Source of the DNA: Bacteroidales bacterium
GTDB taxonomy: Bacteria; Bacteroidota; Bacteroidia; Bacteroidales; UBA12077
Length of the DNA: 5,834 nucleotides
Direction: 5' to 3'
Assembly: GCA_030600865.1 (NCBI GenBank)
Contig: JAUVUS010000175.1
Location: 1 to 5,834 of the forward strand
Translations under genes and position numbers: made by a program
Notes under the pieces: generated by a model
What the model was told of the DNA's origin: nothing
Database searches by the model: none
Seen by the model: only the letters and a program-made list of their open reading frames with translations
Shown: positions 1-5,315 of the stretch, one piece after another
Layout: every line of letters starts with the position of its first letter
Numbering within the stretch: the first letter of the stretch is position 1

Positions 1-2
1 TA

Positions 3-644
3 CTCCCTGTTCTAATAGTAATTTTTTATGGCGGTTTTTTGCCATCTATTAGTCTTTTTTATTATACCAGATCAGCAGTATTTTTTATTGCTATTCTTGC
101 TGCATTTGGTTTATTTCTTATATCGTATGAAGGCTATAAACCAAAAGAAAAGGAAAAAGGATTTAGCGACAACTTTATAACTCATGTGGCTGGCTTTGCG
201 ATATTAATTGTTGTGTTAGTTCCAACTGCCTGCTTAGAAACGGCTCTTAAGATTTGTAATGTATGTATCTCAGGAAAATTTTGTTTATTCGGTCATGACA
301 TTGAAAATATTAATTATTTGCATCTTATAAGTGCAGCAATATTTTTCTTTGCTATGGGATATATGTCGATAATTAATTTTACAAGAGGGAACGATAAAAA
401 ATACCACTTTATGTATAAATTCTGTGGGTATACTATATGGTTTTCAATACTACTATTAGCGATTGAATTTATTATCAGGTTATCTGGTGGAAAGGGCTAT
501 GTTACAGTTTACGATGTATTTATTCTTGAAACGGTAATGGTTGTGGCTTTTGCTATATCGTGGTTACTTAAAGGTAGAACTATAGAATATATCATTGAAT
601 TAAAAAATAGTTCATTAAAGTTTTTAAGATTAAAAAAGGCTTAG
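3..644 (+). CDS. Six-helix membrane protein of unknown function, 5' end outside the window
   Basis: The frame is open from the first complete codon (position 3) with no upstream stop, so the true start lies before the window. An in-frame TTG at 39 encodes a Leu inside a hydrophobic stretch and is not a credible start. The visible 213 residues hold about six hydrophobic segments: the truncated N-terminal stretch, then segments near residues 24-42, 59-77, 107-126, 143-160 and 173-188. Features such as FYYTR after the first helix, SYEGY after the second, a helix ending in VPT, HLISAAIFF, and a last helix followed by LLKGR resemble, from memory, a family of small uncharacterised bacterial membrane proteins (DUF998-like in general layout). 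A loop after VPT carries four cysteines (about residues 77, 85, 88, 94), which could form disulphides or bind metal. No enzymatic motif is visible. Function unknown; the gene is certain, the family assignment is tentative. Confidence 0.75.
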   Translation, partial: LPVLIVIFYGGFLPSISLFYYTRSAVFFIAILAAFGLFLISYEGYKPKEKEKGFSDNFITHVAGFAILIVVLVPTACLETALKICNVCISGKFCLFGHDIENINYLHLISAAIFFFAMGYMSIINFTRGNDKKYHFMYKFCGYTIWFSILLLAIEFIIRLSGGKGYVTVYDVFILETVMVVAFAISWLLKGRTIEYIIELKNSSLKFLRLKKA

Positions 645-665
645 TTGACTAATAAATAAGTTTTT

Positions 666-704
666 GCCCAGCTAGCGTATGTTACAAACCTAAGCTGGTA
701 GGGC
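666..704 (+). repeat. Hairpin repeat, copy A (upstream flank of the GIY-YIG/HerA module)
   Basis: GC(C)CAGCT at 666-673 pairs with AGCTGG at 693-698 plus GC at 703-704. This gives an 8-bp stem with a 4-nt bulge on the 3' arm, extendable by AG/CT across one bulged A. The strand TGCCCAGCTAG-CGTA-GTT closely matches copy B at 4036-4060. It begins 21 nt after the preceding stop codon. It lacks a T-tract, so it is not a canonical terminator. The rest of the gap, 705-844, is AT-rich, with no gene and no perfect TAnnTTTG box; TATTATTTTG at about 783-792 is only a near miss. Confidence 0.6.
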
Positions 705-844
705 GAAAGCTTTAATTAGCTATTGTTTAATTATTTAACTGAATACACAAAAACAGAGAACAACACAGGGAATAAAGCAAAATATTATTTTGATACAAAA
801 TAGCGTAGTTTTAAAATAAAATATTAACTTAAAATCATAGCAAT

Positions 845-1174
845 ATGAGTAATACACCTACTTTAACAATAAAAGGTAAATCAGGGACTTCTTATACTTT
901 TTATATATACGAGTTACCAGTGAGTTTCAAAGCTGTTGGTGGAGTTTATTTATTTACAAAAAAATTATCTAATGGAAGTCATGAGTACACATATTTAGGA
1001 ATAACTAAAGATTTATCCGAGAGATTTGATGACCATCATAAAGCGGCGTGTATAAAGAAAAATGGGGCAACATATTTATGCGCTTTTACAAAGAGCTCTG
1101 AAGAAAAAAGAAAGTTTATCGAAAAGGATATAATGGCTGTTATCTCAACAAAATGTAATGATCAACTAAACTAA
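845..1174 (+). CDS. Small GIY-YIG nuclease-domain protein
   Basis: A 109-residue protein that is almost entirely one GIY-YIG domain. In order one sees GVY at 33-35 (the GIY strand), YLG at 50-52 (the YIG strand), the conserved Arg at 60 in LSERF with His at 64/65, the catalytic-type Glu at 93 in FIEKD, and the C-terminal CND with Asn at 105. These are the family's usual catalytic positions (metal-binding Glu, Tyr, Arg), so the fold looks active. The N-terminal extension (TIKGKSGTSYTFYIYELPV) matches my memory of a widespread group of roughly 100-aa stand-alone GIY-YIG proteins. No separate DNA-binding domain is present, so specificity may come from a partner. The ATG at 845 is the first in frame and gives the full domain. 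It is followed on the same strand by the acidic protein (57 nt gap) and the HerA-like ATPase. Domain confident; substrate unknown. Confidence 0.85.
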   Translation: MSNTPTLTIKGKSGTSYTFYIYELPVSFKAVGGVYLFTKKLSNGSHEYTYLGITKDLSERFDDHHKAACIKKNGATYLCAFTKSSEEKRKFIEKDIMAVISTKCNDQLN

Positions 1175-1231
1175 AAATAAATGGAAATATAGTTTTAAGA
1201 TAAATAAGTATTAACTCTTAAATTAAAGATT

Positions 1232-1654
1232 ATGGCAAAATATGATGAAATATCAGATTTTTTAATTGAGCAATTTGATCTTGATCCAGACATTTTTGAG
1301 ATTAACTTTGAAAATCAAACTCCTATTTATGAAGATATTAGGATTAGAAGTTTTCAAGAGCATGGACTGAATGATCCATATTTTAGATCGTATTACTACA
1401 AAGACAACATTGAGCAAGGATGGGAAAGCATTGTGCTAAATATGAACCGAGTTCATATTTCTGAAGTTTTTACACGTATTAATGAATTTTTGAATAACAA
1501 TAATAATGAATTGATTGATTTAATTTCTTTCAATGACGCTCTAGAAGATAATTCTGAATTTCAATTTGATTTTACAGATGATAGAATCGTATACCTAGTT
1601 GGTAGAGTTAGTCAAAATGAAGTATTTATTGATATTGCACGAACTAAAGAATAA
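1232..1654 (+). CDS. Highly acidic protein of unknown function, operon partner of HerA-like ATPase
   Basis: I do not recognise this 140-residue protein. It has about 30 Asp/Glu against 11 Lys/Arg, so it is strongly acidic, and it is soluble with no signal peptide or membrane segment. Its N-terminus (YDEISDFLIEQFDLDPDIF) looks helical. A run of five Asn at about 88-92 precedes an LIDLISF segment, and the C-terminus (FTDDRIVYLVGRVSQNEVF) looks like beta strands. The stop codon is 5 nt before the ATG of the ATPase, which makes co-transcription and probably translational coupling very likely. The gap to the upstream GIY-YIG gene is only 57 nt, without a terminator or perfect -7 box. By context it could be a regulatory or adaptor subunit, a DNA mimic, or an antidote for a neighbour; none of these is shown by the sequence. 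Confidence 0.7.
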   Translation: MAKYDEISDFLIEQFDLDPDIFEINFENQTPIYEDIRIRSFQEHGLNDPYFRSYYYKDNIEQGWESIVLNMNRVHISEVFTRINEFLNNNNNELIDLISFNDALEDNSEFQFDFTDDRIVYLVGRVSQNEVFIDIARTKE

Positions 1655-1659
1655 TAAAG

Positions 1660-3945
1660 ATGAAACGAACTCAAGCAAAAAGAACTTTTATATTATTAAT
1701 CTACATTATAATTCTATTTGGTCTAAACTATTTAGCCTTTGACACTTTATTACCTGCAAAAGATTTTAAGGGCTTGTGGTTTTACACAGGAATAGCCAGT
1801 ATATTATTAGGAAATCTATTAGTAACTCCATTTTACACAAAACCTGTTGATGCTATTTCTTACTCAGTTGTTAGTATAGTAGCCATTTTTCTGGTCAACG
1901 ATTGGGAAAAATGGCAAATGGTTGATAAAACAATTTATATTATAGCTTTATCTATTCAAGCAATTGTAATATTATCATCGTTCACTGCAATCATTACAAA
2001 GGATAGTGATAAAACCATTGGTCAAAAAATCTCTAAGACCTGTATGATTTTTTCTACATTCATTGGAAATCAGAGAATTGTATTTAGCGTTGTAATTTTA
2101 TATGCATTGATTGTATTTCACAGAACGGAAGTTTTGGAAATGTTTTATATAACTCTTGCTTGGGTAGTAACAGTAGTTGTTGAGCCTGACAAGCATATTT
2201 TCAATTTATTCGAAAGAATTTCTAATGTTTGGAAAGTCAAAAATCAATTAAACAAGTTAGGGTTTATTTCTGCATATCAGTTGCCAGGGATGATTTTGGT
2301 AAATCAACCTGAGGATGCATATACTAAATTTGGAACAGTATTGGCTTATAAAGATTCTCATGCCTCAATTAAAACTGGAATTGCTTTAAATTACGTTGGA
2401 AGAAATGAGCAACTTCTTCTACGGGCAATTGAATTTGACAGCACTCCTGCGGCAATTGAAATGGTCAAAGAATCAACTCATTTCATTGGTTCAAATTCGG
2501 TTACTTTATTTGATTATTATGAAACTAATCCTAAAGAAAAAGAAAAAGTATCGATTTTAAATAATATTGATGATCTTATAGGAATTGTTGATGAACAGAC
2601 AAGTGTAGAAAGATTATGCTTTGAAGTGATTAAAGATGAGGAAATTGAAGAAGGAAGACTTGTTGAAGTCCAAATAAATAATCAGCTTGTACTTTATCAG
2701 ATTATTGATGGTTTAACAAAGGAAGATGTTGTAATTCATAAAAATAAGTATGGTTATGCTAGAGCAACTGCAACTAAAATTGGTATTTGGGATAATGAAA
2801 AAAGAAAATTTAAACCTGCAAAATGGTTGCCCCAAATCAATACTCCAGTTTTTTTAATGAAAACAACTAATTATATTCCTAAAGTTGATACAATTGGACA
2901 TTTCCCCAAAACAAACTATACAGTTGGTATAAAAGATATAAATAATTTGGTAACACATAACACTGCGATTCTTGGCATCTTAGGAATAGGAAAATCAATG
3001 TTGTCAATTGAGTTAGTTGAAAGAATGATCGCTGAAAAAATAAAAGTCATTTGCATTGATTTAACTGATCAATATACTATAGAACTTTGTGATTTTCATG
3101 ATGAAGATTGGTCTTTAAAAAGTTACAAAAACATAATTGAAGCAGGGGAAAATGATATTGATGTTTTTGATGATAACCCAGAGCAAGGTGGAAGTATTAA
3201 TAATTTAACTGAAGCAATTGAAGCGGATTTAAATGATTTCTTTTATAATGATGAAGTACATTATTTGAAAATTTATAATCCAATGCAGTTCATCGCAAGC
3301 AAACAATTATCAGATCCAAAATCATATAAATCTGGTCCAGGGAGAGATGATTGGGAAAGGTCAGCTTCATTATGGGATGTTACACCAGTAGAAGTGACAA
3401 GTATAATATCTGAAGTATCATTAAGACTAGTACAAGATAAAACTTTTGAGAAAGCAAGAGCTTGTTTGATTTTTGAGGAAGCACATTCATTAATACCAGA
3501 ATGGTCAAGCGCAGCAGTTGAGGGAGATAAGGCTGCAACTAACAGAACTTCAAGAGCAATACTTCAAGGAAGAAAGTATGGATTGGGATGCCTATTAATT
3601 ACTCAGCGAACAGCAAATGTTACTAAAACTATTCTTAATCAATGCAATTCGATATTTGCAATGAGAACTTTTGATGAAACAGGTAAAAACTTTATTGCTA
3701 ATTATATTGGTTCTGAATATTCAAATAAACTATCAACATTAAAAGAAAGACAGGCTGTTTTCTATGGTAAGGCTTCAACTTGTGAAAATCCCGTGTTACT
3801 TAGATTAAATGATAGAGATGATTTTACAAAAGTATTTCGTGAAGAATTTCCACCTGCTGAAATTCCTAAAGTAGATGTTCTTAAAATTGAGGAAACTAAG
3901 GAAGTTAAAAAAGAACCGGAGGAAAATGATGATTTGCCATTTTAA
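1660..3945 (+). CDS. Membrane-anchored HerA/FtsK-type P-loop ATPase with an SSB-like C-terminal tip
   Basis: A 761-residue protein. Residues 1-180 contain about six hydrophobic helices (near 9-26, 39-58, 64-79, 91-112, 137-153, 159-175), anchoring it in the inner membrane. Residues ~200-400 are beta-rich and may correspond to HAS-barrel-like modules seen in HerA proteins. The ATPase core starts with IGHFPKTNY (412-420) and has Walker A GILGIGKS (439-446, Lys445), Walker B LIFEEAH (603-609, acidic pair 606-607), the HerA-typical GRKYGLG (637-643), and a sensor-like ITQR (647-650), followed by MRTFDE. HerA-family ATPases form hexameric DNA translocases and usually act with a nuclease. No NurA is encoded here; the GIY-YIG gene upstream is the nuclease candidate. 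The tail (about 731-761) is a charged, probably disordered linker ending in NDDLPF, resembling the SSB C-terminal tip. The ATG lies 5 nt after the previous stop. ATPase class is confident; DNA as substrate is inferred. Confidence 0.85.
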   Translation: MKRTQAKRTFILLIYIIILFGLNYLAFDTLLPAKDFKGLWFYTGIASILLGNLLVTPFYTKPVDAISYSVVSIVAIFLVNDWEKWQMVDKTIYIIALSIQAIVILSSFTAIITKDSDKTIGQKISKTCMIFSTFIGNQRIVFSVVILYALIVFHRTEVLEMFYITLAWVVTVVVEPDKHIFNLFERISNVWKVKNQLNKLGFISAYQLPGMILVNQPEDAYTKFGTVLAYKDSHASIKTGIALNYVGRNEQLLLRAIEFDSTPAAIEMVKESTHFIGSNSVTLFDYYETNPKEKEKVSILNNIDDLIGIVDEQTSVERLCFEVIKDEEIEEGRLVEVQINNQLVLYQIIDGLTKEDVVIHKNKYGYARATATKIGIWDNEKRKFKPAKWLPQINTPVFLMKTTNYIPKVDTIGHFPKTNYTVGIKDINNLVTHNTAILGILGIGKSMLSIELVERMIAEKIKVICIDLTDQYTIELCDFHDEDWSLKSYKNIIEAGENDIDVFDDNPEQGGSINNLTEAIEADLNDFFYNDEVHYLKIYNPMQFIASKQLSDPKSYKSGPGRDDWERSASLWDVTPVEVTSIISEVSLRLVQDKTFEKARACLIFEEAHSLIPEWSSAAVEGDKAATNRTSRAILQGRKYGLGCLLITQRTANVTKTILNQCNSIFAMRTFDETGKNFIANYIGSEYSNKLSTLKERQAVFYGKASTCENPVLLRLNDRDDFTKVFREEFPPAEIPKVDVLKIEETKEVKKEPEENDDLPF

Positions 3946-3961
3946 ATAAAACCCCTCATGA

Positions 3962-3987
3962 CGCAAGCGTCTTTCGCTTGTGCTTTT
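3962..3987 (+). terminator. Intrinsic terminator after the HerA-like gene
   Basis: An 8-bp stem (3962-3969 with 3975-3982: CGCAAGCG / CGCTTGTG with one G-T pair) and a 5-nt TCTTT loop are followed by C and TTTT at 3984-3987. It starts 16 nt after the stop codon of the ATPase gene, so it plausibly ends the three-gene transcript. The 3' arm and tail (TTTCGCTTGTGCTTT) recur identically after the GldH-like gene at 4703-4717. Confidence 0.65.
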
Positions 3988-4008
3988 AAATTAAAATATA
4001 AACTAAAA

Positions 4009-4060
4009 ACTCGCTCGCGTTTATAACGCGTGCCATGCCCAGCTAGGCGTAGTTTGCAAC
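4009..4060 (+). repeat. Hairpin repeat, copy B (downstream flank of the GIY-YIG/HerA module)
   Basis: GC-rich island in AT-rich DNA. CGCGTT (4016-4021) and AACGCG (4025-4030) form a perfect 6-bp inverted repeat with a TAT loop. TTATAACGCGTGC (4021-4033) recurs exactly at 5185-5197, and ACTCGCT just before it also recurs before copy C. TGCCCAGCTAGGCGTAG (4036-4052) matches copy A, apart from single-base gaps, and the GGCGTAG part recurs in copy C. Such mosaic hairpins between genes suggest REP-type elements; no transposase is in the window. Confidence 0.6.
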
Positions 4061-4182
4061 TGATTATAAATAAACCTAATTTATTAAGCTTAAAACCCTA
4101 AAAAAATGAGAAGAATTATTTTGCCTGCAATTAAAGTAATTAATTTGAATTGCAAACAACTTATAGTGTGAGGTATTTTTCG

Positions 4183-4190
4183 TAAATTTG
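4183..4190 (+). promoter_or_regulatory. Putative Bacteroidota -7 box (TAAATTTG) for the GldH-like gene
   Basis: Perfect match to TAnnTTTG, 27 nt upstream of the ATG at 4218, giving a short leader. No TTG/TTTG -33 element is seen at the usual 17-23 nt upstream, so it is supported by the -7 motif and position only. It rules out a TTG start at 4188, which would overlap the box. Confidence 0.45.
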
Positions 4191-4217
4191 GTAATGATTA
4201 TTAAAACGGGAATAAAA

Positions 4218-4685
4218 ATGAATAGATTACTAACAACATTAATAATAGCAATAGTTTTTTTTGCTTGTCAGCCTGAAGGGCGAATTTTTGCAGAACACCA
4301 GGAATTATCTCCTGGCCTGGAATGGTTAAAGAAAGATACACGGGAATTTAAAGTTCCGGTTAATGACAATAATCTTGTATACAATATGAGCTTGTCATTT
4401 CGATATATAAATGGTTTTGAGCATTCGTTTGTAAAAGTAAAAATAACCGAAACCAGTCCGGGTGGTATTGAAGTGGTAAAAGAATATGATTTAAAAGTGC
4501 GGGAAGACAACGGCGATTATATAGGAGAGGTAGCTTATGAGATTTGGGATAGTGAGCACATGATAGAACCAAACATAAAATATAAAGAAACAGGCACGTA
4601 CACCTATGTAATTGAGCACAATATGCCTGACGATCCGTTAAGTTATGCCATGGAAATAGGTGTAATTCTGGATAATGTAAGATAA
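4218..4685 (+). CDS. GldH-like outer-envelope lipoprotein
   Basis: The 155-residue product begins with a lipoprotein signal peptide: MNR, a hydrophobic core (LLTTLIIAIVFFA), then Cys17 followed by QPEG. The sequence FFAC is an acceptable Bacteroidota lipobox. The mature part is beta-rich: a strand pair around EFKVPVNDNNLVYNMSLSFRY, an SPGG turn, NGDYIGE, and YKETGTYTYVIEHNMPDDPL before a final GVILD strand. This order matches my memory of gliding-motility lipoprotein GldH, including total length. In gliding species GldH is part of the envelope machinery linked to motility and type IX secretion, and GldH-like proteins also occur in non-gliders. The usual gldH neighbours are not visible, so the gene may be a paralogue and I give no symbol. 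The ATG at 4218 was chosen because it starts the signal peptide and lies downstream of the -7 box. Lipoprotein confident; GldH assignment moderate. Confidence 0.7.
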   Translation: MNRLLTTLIIAIVFFACQPEGRIFAEHQELSPGLEWLKKDTREFKVPVNDNNLVYNMSLSFRYINGFEHSFVKVKITETSPGGIEVVKEYDLKVREDNGDYIGEVAYEIWDSEHMIEPNIKYKETGTYTYVIEHNMPDDPLSYAMEIGVILDNVR

Positions 4686-4693
4686 CCCCAATT

Positions 4694-4717
4694 GCAAGTG
4701 CCTTTCGCTTGTGCTTT
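4694..4717 (+). terminator. Terminator-like hairpin after the GldH-like gene
   Basis: A 7-bp stem with two G-T pairs (4694-4700 with 4706-4712: GCAAGTG / CGCTTGT), loop CCTTT, then GC and TTT. It lies 8 nt after the stop. It is a diverged copy of the hairpin at 3962-3987, sharing 15 identical bases over the loop, 3' arm and tail. The one stem substitution (C to T at 4699) keeps pairing by wobble. The T-tract is short, so termination may be weak. Confidence 0.45.
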
Positions 4718-4720
4718 ATA

Positions 4721-4780
4721 GGTAGAGTCCCAGCTCGGGCGGACATATTGTCCGGGCGTTTAAATTCCATTTACTCTACC
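4721..4780. repeat. 60-bp nested palindromic element, copy D
   Basis: Perfect 8-bp terminal inverted repeats GGTAGAGT (4721-4728) and ACTCTACC (4773-4780) enclose CCC/GGG (4729-4731, 4737-4739) and a second hairpin CGGACA-TAT-TGTCCG (4740-4754). The inner part, GCT(C/A)G(G/T)GCGGACA, recurs at 5788-5800. No target-site duplication is evident. It may be a tiny non-autonomous REP/MITE-like element or a structured RNA tail. The next 116 bases (4781-4896) are AT-rich leader without a recognisable promoter box. Confidence 0.55.
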
Positions 4781-4896
4781 AATAATAAAATAAGATGATA
4801 ATTAGAATTAGATTAAAATGCGTAATATTGTTACTGAATATAAGAGCTAGCCTCTGTGTTGAAATAACGTAAAACAAACATAAAAAACATATAATT

Positions 4897-5004
4897 ATGG
4901 CAAAAGGTCAAGACTCAAAGAAAAATGTAAAAAAAGTAGCTGCTAAATCTGCAAAAGAGAAAAAAGCAGAAAAGAGAGAAAAGAAAGCGAATAAAAGGGG
5001 TTAA
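4897..5004 (+). CDS. Small Lys-rich basic protein (35 aa)
   Basis: The product has 13 Lys and 2 Arg among 35 residues and only four acidic ones, giving a net charge near +11. It starts MAKGQDSKKN and continues as alternating Lys/Ala/Glu, likely one amphipathic or unstructured helix. There is no signal peptide. It resembles the short 'MAKGQ...KK' proteins I recall from many Bacteroidota genomes; no function is established to my knowledge, and nucleic-acid or ribosome binding is only suggested by charge. Support for a real gene: an A-rich leader (AAAAAACATATAATT) directly before the ATG, a clean stop, and a strong intrinsic terminator 32 nt downstream. It appears to be monocistronic, with its own terminator and a 211-nt gap upstream. 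Confidence 0.7.
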   Translation: MAKGQDSKKNVKKVAAKSAKEKKAEKREKKANKRG

Positions 5005-5035
5005 TTCCTGAATTCATATTATAAATATCTCAGTT

Positions 5036-5064
5036 CAGCGTAGCGTTTTCGCTACGTTGTTTTT
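5036..5064 (+). terminator. Strong intrinsic terminator of the Lys-rich protein gene
   Basis: A 10-bp stem (CAGCGTAGCG 5036-5045 with CGCTACGTTG 5050-5059, one G-T pair) and a TTTT loop are followed at once by TTTTT (5060-5064). This is the clearest rho-independent terminator in the window. Confidence 0.85.
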
Positions 5065-5066
5065 GT

Positions 5067-5074
5067 TAACTTTG
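5067..5074 (+). promoter_or_regulatory. Putative Bacteroidota -7 box (TAACTTTG)
   Basis: Perfect TAnnTTTG match directly after the terminator, where a new transcription unit would begin. The upstream position expected for a -33 TTG is occupied by the terminator stem and lacks it. The first reading frame downstream (ATG at 5090) is broken; the next intact gene is 241 nt away (5316). It may be an orphaned promoter or may still drive the yhcH-family gene through the repeat block. Confidence 0.4.
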
Positions 5075-5089
5075 ATATAATGCAAGAAT

Positions 5090-5149
5090 ATGAAAAAGAT
5101 TTTTATCTATATTACCCCAGCTCGCGCGCGTCATGCCTTTGGCAGATAA
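5090..5149 (+). pseudogene. Possible remnant of a gene start interrupted by repeat DNA
   Basis: The ATG at 5090, 15 nt after a perfect -7 box, opens MKKIFIYIT, typical of a signal peptide or enzyme N-terminus in this phylum. After nine codons the frame enters the GC-rich repeat (PARARHAFGR) and stops at 5147-5149. The normal-looking promoter and start joined to repeat sequence suggest that the remainder of a gene was lost or displaced. It may equally be a chance frame; a second ATG at 5080 in another frame also fails. Confidence 0.3.
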
Positions 5150-5184
5150 ATTTACTCGCTAGCTCGTGAGATCGTTTCACTAAG
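5115..5184 (+). repeat. GC-rich repeat segment, copy F
   Basis: It begins CCCCAGCTCGCGCGCG (5115-5130), sharing the CCCAGCT core with copies A, B and D. It contains a small palindrome TGCC-TTT-GGCA (5134-5144) and an imperfect inverted repeat CTCGC/GTGAG (5155-5170). It ends TCACTAAG, similar to TCATTAAG after copy E at 5806. It runs directly into copy C and appears to be one mosaic block with it. Confidence 0.45.
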
Positions 5185-5228
5185 TTATAACGCGTGCAAC
5201 AAAGCAGGCCCAGTTTGGCGTAGCCTGC
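5185..5228 (+). repeat. Hairpin repeat, copy C
   Basis: TTATAACGCGTGC (5185-5197) is identical to the copy at 4021-4033. GCAGGCCCA (5204-5212) pairs with TGG (5216-5218) and GCCTGC (5223-5228), giving a 9-bp stem with a CGTA bulge on the 3' arm. This is the same layout as copy A, with its 4-nt 3'-arm bulge. GGCGTAG is shared with copy B. Confidence 0.6.
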
Positions 5229-5291
5229 CTGTCGCCTGCCTGACCTGTCCGTCCGGCAGGCGGGCGGCAGTCAGGGTAGACAGGCGTTTTT
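5227..5291. repeat. Large GC-rich imperfect palindrome with trailing T-tract
   Basis: Outer arms GCCTGTC (5227-5233) and GACAGGC (5279-5285) enclose inner arms CGCCTGCC (5233-5240) and GGCAGGCG (5255-5262); further CCTGCC/GGCAG copies allow alternative pairings. TTTTT at 5287-5291 follows, so in RNA it could act as a terminator just before the yhcH-family gene. CCTGCC/GGCAGG palindromes of this type are, from memory, common between genes in Bacteroidota. Confidence 0.55.
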
Positions 5292-5315
5292 GCACGTCGT
5301 ATTTAAAAAAATATT

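Noticed and set aside
28..177. Frame starting at ATG 28
   Set aside because: It overlaps the membrane-protein frame, which continues from before the window and has family-like features; this one ends after 49 codons.
783..792. TATTATTTTG as promoter of the GIY-YIG gene
   Set aside because: It differs from TAnnTTTG in spacing and has no -33 element; too weak to annotate.
645..844. CRISPR array or tRNA in the intergenic gaps
   Set aside because: No regularly spaced identical repeats and no cloverleaf or T-arm signature were found in any gap.
4106..4171. 21-codon frame starting MRRIILPAIKV after an A-rich leader
   Set aside because: The start context looks plausible, but the product is very short, has no promoter box or terminator and no recognised family; chance is as likely as a relic.
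4188..4217. TTG or ATG starts upstream of 4218 for the GldH-like gene
   Set aside because: They would add a charged extension before the signal peptide, and the TTG overlaps the -7 box.
4268..4510. Open minus-strand frame of 80 codons
   Set aside because: It lies inside the GldH-like lipoprotein gene, which has a signal peptide and family-like strands; the antisense translation shows no domain and no leader.
4360..4770. Open minus-strand frame of 136 codons
   Set aside because: It spans the GldH-like gene, the terminator hairpin and the palindromic element D in antisense. Its product is low-quality sequence rich in Cys, His and Leu, with no recognisable domain.
4021..5222. Integron attC sites
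   Set aside because: Repeats between co-oriented genes resemble a cassette array, but I cannot find paired RYYYAAC/GTTRRRY boxes at the ends, and GldH-like and YhcH-family genes are not typical cassettes.
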